DNA of 12,418 nucleotides from Anaerolineae bacterium (GTDB lineage: Bacteria > Chloroflexota > Anaerolineae > JAFGEY01): positions 1 through 12,418 of the forward strand of contig JAFGJF010000680.1 of assembly GCA_016929205.1 (NCBI GenBank), read 5' to 3'. The notes under the pieces are model-generated. The model worked only from the letters and a program-made list of their open reading frames with translations, ran no database searches and was not told the origin of the DNA. A program made the position numbers and the translations under genes. Shown piece by piece: positions 5,604 to 12,418 of the stretch (position 1 is the stretch's first letter; each line of letters opens with the position of its first letter).

Positions 5604-7328
5604 ATGATACCGGGCCAACGTGAGGCTCTCATTCTCGAAATGATCGAGCAGCATGGCATGATTACCGTTGATGAGATCTGTACGCACTGCAACTGCTCGA
5701 AAGAGACGGCGCGGCGCGATTTGAGGCGGTTGGCAGAACGGGATCTTGTTGTTCGGACTCACGGCGGCGCCCAGTGCAAGCAGGTTGGATTGCGAGAGTC
5801 AGAAAAGCTCCCTACGACCAGCCTGTTGGCCGCCCGGGCGGCTCTGCTGGATCGTGTCGACGTTCTGATTGTAACGCCGAGCGACACCATGGCCACGCGG
5901 GTGTTGGTCGAGCGATCAAGGCGGGCTGGTGTACCGATCGTGGCTGAAGCAATGCCCTATCCGGGGATGGTCTCGGCGGTTTTTGTCGATAACTATCGGG
6001 CAGGGCTACAGTTGGGTCTGTGGGTGGCCGATTACGTCCGGCAGCATTATAACGGTCGGATCTCGGTGCTTGACATCAGTTTGCCGCAAACCAATACCCA
6101 GGCACGTAGCCGGGGTTTTGCCGACGGTCTGCGCGGTATTCCGGCCAAAGACAAAACGATTTATCGTGTCGACGGGCGTGGAAACCGTGACGCCTCGCGC
6201 CTGATCGCTCTGGATGCGTTGGCTGTACAGCCCGACATCAATGTCATCTTTGGGATCAATGATGTCTCGGCGATGGGAGGACTGGATGCGATCCACGAAC
6301 TTGGGTTGGAAGAAAGTCGATTTCTGGTCGTTTGTACGGGACTTGAGGGCAAGTTAACCAGGGACTTGATGATCGCAGAAGGCCCATTTCAGGCTGCTGT
6401 TGCGATGTTCCCGGAAGTCGTGGGCAGGGCCTGTATCGATGCCGCAGTGTGCGCTTTTAACAAGAATGCCTTACCGGAGCGCATCTATACGCCTTTTGCC
6501 GTTGTGACTGCCGAAACGCTGCACGAGTACTATACATTGGATTCGACGACAGGTGAGTGGCAAGTCGAATGGTCACGAGTGGACAAGTTACCCAACGTGA
6601 CGCCGCAGTTTATCACTCTGTTGCAGTGCAAATATCACACCAAGCCGGCGCGCATAGGATATATTCACCCTTTTGGCGCGCACGAATGGTACCAGAACGT
6701 GTGCGACGCCATGCGCAGCCGCGCTGGGGCGCATAGTATCTCGATCGAGATCATTGATGCCAGTCTGGACGAAGAAAAGGAAACGGAAGCGCTCAAACGC
6801 GCTATCGGCCGAGCCGCAGCTCGGTTCGTGCAAGAGGGAGACACGATCGTCCTGGACAGCGGCGATACAATTATGTATCTGGCACAGGCGCTGTGTGAGC
6901 GTTGTGGAATCACGGTGGTCACAAATTCGATACCGGTGTTACAGATCTTGACTGGATGCCCAGGCATCTCGCTGATTTCCAGCGGTGGTCACGTGCAGCA
7001 CCAGACCCGATCGCTGGTTGGCGATGAAGCCGAGCGTCGTTTCTGGGAGACACATGCAGATAAGGTATTTGTCGGCACAGTCGGCGTGAGCGTAGCGGCT
7101 GGGATCTCGAACATCAACCTGGCTGAGGCCGCGGTAAAGCGGGCGATGATCGCTGCCGGGCGTATGGTATTCCTTTTGGCCGACTATACCAAGATCGGGG
7201 TCGAATCGTTGGTGCGAGTTGCGCCGATCGAAAGCATTACCTGCGTGATTACCAGCGCTGGAATCAGCCCTTATGATCGCAACGCTTTTATGGAACGGGG
7301 CGTAGACGTGTGGATTGCTTATCCGTAA
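5604..7328 (+). CDS. DeoR-family regulator with an inserted, apparently permuted sugar-binding-protein domain
   Basis: The 574-aa protein starts at ATG 5604, because the DeoR helix-turn-helix begins right after it and the promoter lies at 5455-5485. Residues 5-55 are a DeoR winged helix (TVDEICTHCNCSKETARRDL, then THGGAQ). Residues about 84-330 resemble the ribose-binding-protein type of sensor: DVLIVTPSDTMA (86-97), a sugar-contact-like QARSRGF (166-172), and DINVIFGINDVSAMGGLDAI (211-230). Residues 349-402 (RIGYIHPFGAHEWYQNV and on) match the first beta-alpha-beta of that fold. They lie after the domain instead of before it. Residues about 398-555 are the DeoR C-terminal sensor, with DSGDT (418-422), VTNS (439-442), GG (461-462), FVGTVG (489-494) and DYTK (527-530). 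A classical DeoR repressor is about 250 aa. The protein probably binds a sugar-like ligand and represses itself and the downstream URO-D/ABC operon. Confidence 0.85.
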   Translation: MIPGQREALILEMIEQHGMITVDEICTHCNCSKETARRDLRRLAERDLVVRTHGGAQCKQVGLRESEKLPTTSLLAARAALLDRVDVLIVTPSDTMATRVLVERSRRAGVPIVAEAMPYPGMVSAVFVDNYRAGLQLGLWVADYVRQHYNGRISVLDISLPQTNTQARSRGFADGLRGIPAKDKTIYRVDGRGNRDASRLIALDALAVQPDINVIFGINDVSAMGGLDAIHELGLEESRFLVVCTGLEGKLTRDLMIAEGPFQAAVAMFPEVVGRACIDAAVCAFNKNALPERIYTPFAVVTAETLHEYYTLDSTTGEWQVEWSRVDKLPNVTPQFITLLQCKYHTKPARIGYIHPFGAHEWYQNVCDAMRSRAGAHSISIEIIDASLDEEKETEALKRAIGRAAARFVQEGDTIVLDSGDTIMYLAQALCERCGITVVTNSIPVLQILTGCPGISLISSGGHVQHQTRSLVGDEAERRFWETHADKVFVGTVGVSVAAGISNINLAEAAVKRAMIAAGRMVFLLADYTKIGVESLVRVAPIESITCVITSAGISPYDRNAFMERGVDVWIAYP

Positions 7329-7358
7329 ATGACTGTGACAGAATCGTTGGCCTCCGCC

Positions 7359-7390
7359 GACCGGAATTGAAAAAACGGTCAAAAACGGTC
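7359..7390 (+). repeat. Tandem 10-bp repeat with CGGTC half-sites upstream of the operon promoter
   Basis: AAAAACGGTC occurs twice in perfect tandem (7371-7380 and 7381-7390). A further half-site, GACCG (7359-7363), lies upstream in inverted orientation, so three CGGTC half-sites fall within 32 bp. The copies are one helical turn apart and about 35-50 bp upstream of the -10 element, which suits an activator or accessory repressor site. Confidence 0.5.
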
Positions 7391-7395
7391 ATTGA

Positions 7396-7407
7396 TTGTG
7401 TACACAA
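7396..7407. promoter_or_regulatory. Perfect 12-bp palindromic operator TTGTGTACACAA
   Basis: The palindrome overlaps the -35 element (7401-7406) of the operon promoter, so a dimer bound here would block RNA polymerase. The form is close to GntR-type operators (TTGT-ACAA). The adjacent regulator is DeoR-type, so the binding protein is not settled by the motif alone. Confidence 0.6.
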
Positions 7408-7429
7408 CTCGGATATTCTCTTGTATAAT
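7401..7429 (+). promoter_or_regulatory. Promoter for the URO-D/ABC transporter operon
   Basis: TACACA (7401-7406, four of six consensus bases) and a perfect TATAAT (7424-7429) are separated by 17 bp. The predicted start is near 7436, leaving a 5' leader of about 133 nt before the GTG start at 7569. Confidence 0.65.
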
Positions 7430-7476
7430 GGTTACATAGGTTCTGATTGGTCTGCTCTATGACCACATCGTCTTTC

Positions 7477-7489
7477 CCATTGTATCACA
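7477..7489 (-). promoter_or_regulatory. 13-mer shared with the kinase/regulator intergenic region
   Basis: CCATTGTATCACA here is identical to 5417-5429, which overlaps the -10 of the mevalonate kinase promoter. On the opposite strand it reads TGTGATACAATGG, one mismatch from TGTGATATAATG at 5475-5486 in the regulator promoter. It could be a regulator half-site in the operon leader, or an extended -10 (TGATACAAT) driving an antisense transcript. No good -35 is seen for the latter. Confidence 0.45.
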
Positions 7490-7534
7490 TCTGGGTTCAG
7501 GTTTGTGGATGCCGTCCGTTCCCTTGTGGATCCC

Positions 7535-7554
7535 AGCAGGCAGACAAGCCTGCT
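7535..7554 (+). other. Leader hairpin abutting the URO-D gene ribosome binding site
   Basis: AGCAGGC (7535-7541) and GCCTGCT (7548-7554) form a 7-bp perfect stem around the loop AGACAA. The ribosome site AGAAGG (7555-7560) begins at the very next base. The position suggests that the fold influences translation initiation or stabilises the 5' leader. Confidence 0.5.
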
Positions 7555-7568
7555 AGAAGGGTGACACT

Positions 7569-8693
7569 GTGGCACCTGTTTCTCCCAGCTTTGCAGACCT
7601 TCACCGACAGGTGGCTTTTGGCCAATCCGGCGGCAAGATCATCTGGCAGCCACGTATCGGTTGTTGGCTGACCGACAAAACCTTTGCCGGCGAGCCGTAT
7701 CCTCCCCCGTACACCGGCATGGACAAATACCAGATTTACCGCGAGCTTGGTTGTTCTGCTCGCCTGTACGAGTACAATGCCTGTTTCCGCCGCATCGAAC
7801 ATCCTTCAGTCAAGACCACGCAGCGCGAGTTGAATGAGACCGACACCGAGATCACGATCCACACCCCGGTGGGTAAACAAATCCAGGTGCGGCGTCGCAT
7901 GACCAGCAACTGGCACTATCTGACGGTCAAATGGCCGGTTGAGACGGAAGCCGAACTCAAGGTCGCGGCCTGGCGCGAAGAGAATACAGATTGGAAATGG
8001 GATCAGGCCCAGTACGAGGATTTACAGGACACAGTAAGTGACCTGGGCGCGCCGACGATGTACCTGCCGCGCATGAACGTGCAGAGCCTTTATATCAACA
8101 TGATGGGCGTGCAGCAGGGCATTTATGCAATCTATGACTGGACGGATACGGTCGAGGCCTATTTTCGCGCGCTTGAAGAAAGCCACGACCGGCTGATCGA
8201 CGTGATCAATGCGTCGCCGGTGGACATTATCAATTTCGGCGAGAATATTCACGCCGGCACGCTCTCGCCTGACCTGTTTGAAAAGTACCATCTCCCAGCC
8301 TGCCAGCGGCGCTGCGAGCGGCTGCGCGCCGCCGGCAAATTTACGTGCTCACATTGGGATGGCGAGACGGTCCCGCTGCTGCCGTATGCGCAGGAAACCG
8401 GATTGGATGGGATCGAAGCAATCACGCCGCAGCCGCAGGGGGACGCGACGCTCGACCAGGTCAAAGACGCGTTGGGCGACAATATGTTTCTGCTGGACGG
8501 CATCCCGGCGGTTTATTTTGACGATACGTTTTCGGTTGGCGTGCTGGTCGACTGTGTCCGCCGGCTGATCGATCTCTTTGCGCCCAAGCTGATCCTGGGC
8601 ATCTCGGACGAAATCTCGTCTACCGGCGACCTGGATCGGATCAAGGTTGTGGGGCAGATCGTGGACCAGTACAATGCACAGTTTGGCGTTTGA
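7569..8693 (+). CDS. URO-D superfamily protein (not HemE), function unknown
   Basis: The 374-aa protein starts at GTG 7569, with AGAAGG 8 nt upstream. It has the TIM-barrel character of the uroporphyrinogen decarboxylase/cobamide methyltransferase superfamily: VDIINFGENIHAGTLSP (218-234), then LFEKYHLPA (236-244), LDGIEAITPQPQGD (279-292) and a C-terminal GISDE-D-R segment (344-357). The HemE N-terminal RQAGR motif is absent, so it is not a haem-pathway decarboxylase. The methyltransferase Zn site of MtaA/MtbA type (HxC near the middle, Cys near the C-terminus) reads His262-Trp-Asp264 and Ser346-Asp347-Glu348 here. The Cys ligands are therefore replaced by acidic residues, as in a large uncharacterised subgroup. 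No corrinoid protein lies nearby. As the first gene of the transporter operon, it probably acts on the imported ligand. Confidence 0.85.
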   Translation: MAPVSPSFADLHRQVAFGQSGGKIIWQPRIGCWLTDKTFAGEPYPPPYTGMDKYQIYRELGCSARLYEYNACFRRIEHPSVKTTQRELNETDTEITIHTPVGKQIQVRRRMTSNWHYLTVKWPVETEAELKVAAWREENTDWKWDQAQYEDLQDTVSDLGAPTMYLPRMNVQSLYINMMGVQQGIYAIYDWTDTVEAYFRALEESHDRLIDVINASPVDIINFGENIHAGTLSPDLFEKYHLPACQRRCERLRAAGKFTCSHWDGETVPLLPYAQETGLDGIEAITPQPQGDATLDQVKDALGDNMFLLDGIPAVYFDDTFSVGVLVDCVRRLIDLFAPKLILGISDEISSTGDLDRIKVVGQIVDQYNAQFGV

Positions 8694-8707
8694 CCCCGAT
8701 CAGGGGT
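8693..8707 (+). other. Small hairpin between URO-D and binding-protein genes
   Basis: ACCCC (8693-8697) and GGGGT (8703-8707) form a 5-bp stem around GATCA. A run of Ts occurs about 17 nt later (8724-8729), too distant for a classical terminator. It may cause partial attenuation, but the 66-bp spacing and shared strand suggest one transcript. Confidence 0.3.
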
Positions 8708-8759
8708 GAAAGAAATAAGCGAGTTTTTTATTTGTAGGCATTTCCGAAAAGGAGGAAAC

Positions 8760-10709
8760 ATGTCGAAAGAAAAGAAGCTCAATCGTCGGGACTTTTTGCG
8801 AATGGCGGCGATGGGGGCGGCAGGTATGGCTGCAGCCGCTTGCCAGCCGCAGACGGTGATCGTCGAAGTCGAAAAAGAGGTCAAGGTCACCGAGATCGTC
8901 AAGGAAATCGTCAAAGAGACGGTTGTCGTCGAGGGTGAGTCCAAGGTTGTTGAAAAAGAAGTGACCAAGATCGTCGAAAAGGTGGTGACGCCGACCGTCG
9001 TCCCGCCTACTCCTGCGCCGACCCTGGCTGCTGGCGAGGTGGCGCGAGAGGACACGCTGATCTTTGACTCGACCGGGCGCGCGGTCAACCCGACTATCTT
9101 TAACCGCTTTGCTCCAACGGGAGCGAACCTGGGCAATGGTTATGTTCAGACCATGCTGGAGCCGATGTACTTGCTGAACTATGAGACAGGTGAGATGATG
9201 CCCTGGCAGGGCGAGGGATTTTCGGTCAGCACGGACCTGAAAGAGTGGACCTTTAGCATCCGCAAGGGTGTCGAGTGGAGCGACGGTGAGTCTTGCGATG
9301 CCAACGACTTTGTCTACACCCTCGAGACCTTGGTCGCGAACGCGCCCAACCTGGCTTCTTCGGCGACGATGGCCCAATGGGTGGACAGCGTGGAAAAGAT
9401 CGACGATTTTACGGCCAAAGTGTATCTAAAGAACCCCAACCCGCGCTTTGTCCTGGACTACTTTGGGGCCAAGATCGGGTCACCGTCGGTGCATATTGTG
9501 CCGGAGCATATCTACAAGGACGTGGAGGATCTGGCGGCATTCACGTTCTATGACGAGGAGAAGGGATGGCCCGTGGCAACCGGTCCCTACAAGCTGAACC
9601 GCACAGAGGAAACGGTGCGTGTCTTTGACCGCCGTGAAGATTGGTGGGGGGTCAAGACCGGTGTCTTTAAACTGCCTGAGCCGCTGCGCGTGGTTTACCA
9701 ATGGCATGGCACGGAGGAGCAGCGTTCGGCCGACCTAGTGGCCGGCCTGTGTGACTACTTGGAAGATGTCAGCCCCGGCGCGCTGATTGCCATGAAGCAA
9801 AAGAACCCGGACATTCACTGCTGGTACGACGATCTGCCTTTTGCCTGGCTCGATCCCTGCGCGCGCGATCTGGAGATCAACTGTTTGGTCCCGCCGTGGG
9901 ATGACAAAGAAATGCGCTGGGCGCTGAACTATCTGACCGACCGTGAAGAGGTGGTGCGGGTGGCGTACGAGGGCTCGACCAAGATCTCGGTCACCCCCTT
10001 CCCCTTTTACGTGCCCATGGAAAAGATCACTATGGCCACCGTACCCGACATCTATGAGCGGGTGGACCAGTACAATCCGGACAAGGCCTACGAGATCTTT
10101 GAACGCAAAGGCTACACGCGCAACAAGGCTAACTTTTGGGAGAAGGATGGGCAAGTACTGAGCATTTCCGTCCAGGCACACTCGGCCTATGTGGAAATGA
10201 AAAAGATCCCCATGATGTTGGTCGAGCAGTACCAGCGTGGCGGCGTGGACGCCGTATTGCGCGTCTTGGAGGGCACCAACTGGAGCGAGAACCTGGCCAA
10301 TGGCACGTTCGAGGCGAGCTGCGGCTGGCAGTCGTGCGGCAGCATCAACGAGCCCTGGGCCACGCTGGACCAGTACAGCAACCGCTGGTTCAAGCCGATC
10401 GGCGAGCGCGCCAGCGCGAACTATTGGCGGTATAACAACCAGGAGTACTCAGACCTGGTGGAGAAGCTGGGCTCGCTGGCCCTGGACGACCCGGAGGTCA
10501 CTCCTACCTTTAAGCGGGCGATGGAGATCCTGATCGATGAGATGCCCGTGATCTGGGTTACCCAGGCCCGCAAGATCCTGCCGTTCCTCACTACCTACTG
10601 GAAGAATTTCCCGACGGCCAGGGAGAACCCGCTGTCGCCTAACTACTGCCATCCGCCAGCGTGGTGGTCGATCGTGCATTTCATGCTGCAGAACGTGCAG
10701 AAGGCATAA
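8760..10709 (+). CDS. ABC transporter substrate-binding lipoprotein, dipeptide/oligopeptide type (SBP_bac_5)
   Basis: The 649-aa protein starts at ATG 8760, 4 nt after AAGGAGG (8749-8755); the in-frame ATG at 8706 lacks this site. NRRDFLR (8-14) is a twin-arginine motif, followed by a hydrophobic Ala/Met stretch and a lipobox AAAAC with Cys28. It is thus a probable Tat-exported lipoprotein captured on the outer face of the membrane. Residues about 33-77 are a Val/Glu/Lys repeat (VEKEV, EIVKEIV, VEKEVTKIVEK), probably a coiled or extended stalk. A Pro/Thr-rich hinge (78-89) follows. The remainder is the family 5 binding fold, with the typical RKGVEWSDGESCDANDFVYT signature. Family 5 proteins bind peptides, nickel, sugars or other small ligands, so the substrate is not determined. 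Permeases follow on the same strand. The ATPase genes are presumably beyond the right edge. Confidence 0.93.
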   Translation: MSKEKKLNRRDFLRMAAMGAAGMAAAACQPQTVIVEVEKEVKVTEIVKEIVKETVVVEGESKVVEKEVTKIVEKVVTPTVVPPTPAPTLAAGEVAREDTLIFDSTGRAVNPTIFNRFAPTGANLGNGYVQTMLEPMYLLNYETGEMMPWQGEGFSVSTDLKEWTFSIRKGVEWSDGESCDANDFVYTLETLVANAPNLASSATMAQWVDSVEKIDDFTAKVYLKNPNPRFVLDYFGAKIGSPSVHIVPEHIYKDVEDLAAFTFYDEEKGWPVATGPYKLNRTEETVRVFDRREDWWGVKTGVFKLPEPLRVVYQWHGTEEQRSADLVAGLCDYLEDVSPGALIAMKQKNPDIHCWYDDLPFAWLDPCARDLEINCLVPPWDDKEMRWALNYLTDREEVVRVAYEGSTKISVTPFPFYVPMEKITMATVPDIYERVDQYNPDKAYEIFERKGYTRNKANFWEKDGQVLSISVQAHSAYVEMKKIPMMLVEQYQRGGVDAVLRVLEGTNWSENLANGTFEASCGWQSCGSINEPWATLDQYSNRWFKPIGERASANYWRYNNQEYSDLVEKLGSLALDDPEVTPTFKRAMEILIDEMPVIWVTQARKILPFLTTYWKNFPTARENPLSPNYCHPPAWWSIVHFMLQNVQKA

Positions 10710-10733
10710 CTGGCTGAATATCTGAACGAACTC

Positions 10734-10769
10734 GTGGGGACGTCCTGCCGGTTGGCAGGATGTCCCCAC
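10734..10769 (+). other. Strong intercistronic hairpin after the binding-protein gene
   Basis: A 16-bp stem runs from 10734-10749 to 10754-10769, pairing GTGGGGAC with GTCCCCAC and TCCTGCC with GGCAGGA through one G-U pair (10742/10761). The loop is GGTT. No U-run follows and the next gene continues 22 bp later, so this is not a normal terminator. Such structures after a binding-protein gene often protect its mRNA and reduce downstream permease expression. Confidence 0.75.
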
Positions 10770-10791
10770 TGACCATTCAGGAGGGACAGCG

Positions 10792-11799
10792 ATGGGCTTG
10801 TCGTTTGGTTACCTGGGAAGGCGCATATTGGTCTTTATACTGGTGGTGTGGGGAGCGGCCACCATCAACTTTTTCCTCCCCCGCCTAGCGCCCGGCGATC
10901 CTATGCAGGCGATTCTCATGCGTATGACCCAGCAGGGGATGTTTTTGGAAAATCAGGAGGAGCTGATCGCTTTTTACCGGGCCAAGTTCGGGCTCGACGA
11001 TCCGCTGTCCATCCAGTATCTGAAATACTTGCGCAACATGGTTACCTTTGAGATGGGGTACTCCCTTTCTTACTATCCTGCGCCGGTGCGCGATATCCTG
11101 CTGCGAGGACTGCCCTGGACGATCGGCCTGCTTTCGGTGGCCACAGTGGTTGCCTTTGTGGTCGGCACCACGATTGGCGCGCTGATGGGCTGGAGGACTA
11201 CGCCCAAGTGGATCCGCAACCTCTTGCCACTCAGCCTGACTTTTGCCAGCATCCCTTCTTATCTGATGGCGTTGGTGCTGATCTATATCTTTGTCTACGG
11301 GCTCAAGTGGTTCCCAGCGGGAGGCGGCTATGGCCTGGACGTCGGGCCTGGCTTTACCTGGCCCTTTATCAAAGATGTGATCTATCACGCTATCCTGCCG
11401 CTGATGGCGATAGTCATCGTGGCGGCCGGCGGGTGGGCGTTGGGCATGCGCGGCATGATGATTACCATCTATGGCGACGATTACGTCATCCTCGCCCAGG
11501 CTAAGGGGCTGAGCCGGGCGCGCGTCTTTTGGCAGTACGCGGTGCGCAATGCTATGCTGCCCCAGGTCACTGCGCTGGCTATGTCCCTGGGCGGTATTGT
11601 CTCCGGGTCGGCGCTGGTTGAAACCTGGTTTTCCTATCCCGGAGTGGGCTGGCTGCTCGGCACGGCGGTGGGCAACTCGGACTATACGCTGATCCAGGGC
11701 GTCACCTTTATGATGGTCTTTTCCACGGCGCTAGCCGTGCTGCTCATTGACCTGCTTTACCCCACGATCGATCCACGTATCACGTACCAGAGGAGGTAG
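10792..11799 (+). CDS. ABC transporter permease, DppB/OppB-like
   Basis: The 335-aa inner-membrane protein has about six predicted helices: roughly 11-30, 108-134, 144-170, 199-217, 260-282 and 300-324. The N-terminal GYLGRRILVFILVVWGA and LAPGDP (32-37) are typical of DppB/OppB proteins. The cytoplasmic EAA loop, which docks the ATPase, spans about 229-257 (DDYVILAQAKGLSRARVFWQ) with the conserved Gly239. Length and motifs are normal. AGGAGGG (10779-10785) lies 6 nt before the ATG. The last two codons (AGG AGG) also form the ribosome site of the next permease gene, so the two are translationally coupled. The protein should form a heterodimeric channel with the next product, fed by the family 5 binding protein. 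Confidence 0.95.
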   Translation: MGLSFGYLGRRILVFILVVWGAATINFFLPRLAPGDPMQAILMRMTQQGMFLENQEELIAFYRAKFGLDDPLSIQYLKYLRNMVTFEMGYSLSYYPAPVRDILLRGLPWTIGLLSVATVVAFVVGTTIGALMGWRTTPKWIRNLLPLSLTFASIPSYLMALVLIYIFVYGLKWFPAGGGYGLDVGPGFTWPFIKDVIYHAILPLMAIVIVAAGGWALGMRGMMITIYGDDYVILAQAKGLSRARVFWQYAVRNAMLPQVTALAMSLGGIVSGSALVETWFSYPGVGWLLGTAVGNSDYTLIQGVTFMMVFSTALAVLLIDLLYPTIDPRITYQRR

Positions 11800-11801
11800 G
11801 T

Positions 11802-12418
11802 ATGGCTACAGCAACCAAAACGGCGAGCCCTGCAGGCGGCTTGATCCGGTTAGGGACCTCAATCGGGCGTTTCTTTTGGGGAAACTGGAAAGTCTCCGTG
11901 GGCCTGGGTGTCGTCGTGTTGATCTTTGCCTTTGGCTTGCTGGGACCGCTCTTTCGCGACCCGGATCTGGCACGCATGGGCGCGGTGGAGCTCAACATGG
12001 CTCCCTCATTGGAATACCCGCTAGGCACCGACAGCACCGGGCGTGATATGCTGGCCCTGATGATTGTTGGCACGCCGAACAGCTTGAGAGTGGGGTTGAT
12101 CGCCGGCGCGGTAGGCTCGGCGATCGGGATAACCCTGGGCATCTTGACCGGCTACTTTCGCGGCCCGGTCGACACCGTGATTCGCAGTTTCACCGACATT
12201 ATGCTGATGGTCCCCTCGATCTTTGTGTTGATCATCATTGCTGCTACGGTGCGCGTTATGTCGATGGATGCTATTGCCTTTATCGTCGCCATCTTTGCCT
12301 GGCCCAGGCCGACGCGGCAAATCCGCGCCCAGGTACTGACCCTGCGCGAGCGCGCCTTTGTCGAGATCGCCAAGCTGTCCGGCCTCGGCGATTTCCGGAT
12401 CATCTTTCAAGAGATCAT
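11802..12418 (+). CDS. ABC transporter permease, DppC/OppC-like (partial, 3' end beyond window)
   Basis: 205 complete codons are visible and the frame is open to the right edge. The N-terminal cytoplasmic stretch and first helix (about 31-50) precede the OppC-type signature YPLGTDSTGRDMLALMIVG (72-90). Further helices lie at about 95-118, 134-152 and 157-168. The EAA loop begins at RERAFVEIAKLSGLGDFRI (182-200), and the domain is cut shortly after. The start ATG lies 2 nt after the upstream stop codon. AGGAGG (11791-11796) within the last codons of the preceding gene supplies the ribosome site. It pairs with the DppB/OppB-like protein to form the transmembrane channel. No substrate specificity can be read from it. 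Confidence 0.92.
   Translation, partial: MATATKTASPAGGLIRLGTSIGRFFWGNWKVSVGLGVVVLIFAFGLLGPLFRDPDLARMGAVELNMAPSLEYPLGTDSTGRDMLALMIVGTPNSLRVGLIAGAVGSAIGITLGILTGYFRGPVDTVIRSFTDIMLMVPSIFVLIIIAATVRVMSMDAIAFIVAIFAWPRPTRQIRAQVLTLRERAFVEIAKLSGLGDFRIIFQEI

Noticed and set aside
7569..8693. Uroporphyrinogen decarboxylase (hemE)
   Set aside because: The N-terminal RQAGR substrate-binding motif and other HemE residues are absent, and there are no other tetrapyrrole genes nearby.
10734..10769. Rho-independent terminator
   Set aside because: The stem is strong, but the bases after it are not U-rich, and the next operon gene begins 22 bp later on the same strand.

Overview
The window looks like a chromosomal segment of an uncultured Chloroflexota bacterium, most likely of the Anaerolineae type. 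Four things point that way. It is moderately GC-rich. It has a mevalonate-pathway kinase beside an archaeal-like UbiD decarboxylase. Its ABC substrate-binding lipoprotein combines a twin-arginine motif with a long Val/Glu/Lys repeat linker and a Pro/Thr stretch, a hallmark of this phylum. It also has a DeoR-type regulator with an embedded sugar-binding domain. The assignment rests on protein character only; there is no rRNA or other marker gene in the window.

Layout, left to right. (1) Positions 1-1142: short repeats, a good sigma-70-like promoter (153-181), and a tyrosine-recombinase-fold protein that has lost its catalytic residues, including the nucleophilic tyrosine. (2) 1201-2532: a complete malic enzyme on the same strand. 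(3) 2533-2886: the remains of a major-facilitator transporter, with its first and last membrane segments joined out of frame by an internal deletion. (4) 5302-2887, minus strand: mevalonate kinase followed by a UbiD-family decarboxylase, with their own promoter at 5419-5447. Together they suggest the archaeal-type mevalonate route through anhydromevalonate 5-phosphate. (5) 5604-7328, plus strand and divergent from the kinase: a 574-residue regulator made of a DeoR winged helix, a periplasmic-binding-protein-like sugar sensor and a DeoR C-terminal sensor domain. The sugar-sensor fold appears to be circularly permuted. (6) 7329-7568: a regulatory region with a tandem 10-bp repeat, a perfect 12-bp palindrome over the -35 of a promoter, a 13-mer also found in the region upstream of the regulator, and a hairpin abutting the ribosome binding site. 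(7) 7569 to the right edge: an apparent catabolic operon. It encodes a URO-D superfamily protein with non-standard metal ligands, a dipeptide/oligopeptide-type binding lipoprotein and two permeases. The second permease is cut by the window edge, and the ATPases presumably lie beyond it.

Inferred logic: the hybrid DeoR/sugar-sensor protein controls the adjacent URO-D/ABC-transporter operon, which takes up and processes an unknown small ligand. The mevalonate genes are a separate isoprenoid unit that shares only the divergent promoter region. The two observations most worth following are the permuted regulator and the mevalonate kinase/UbiD pair.
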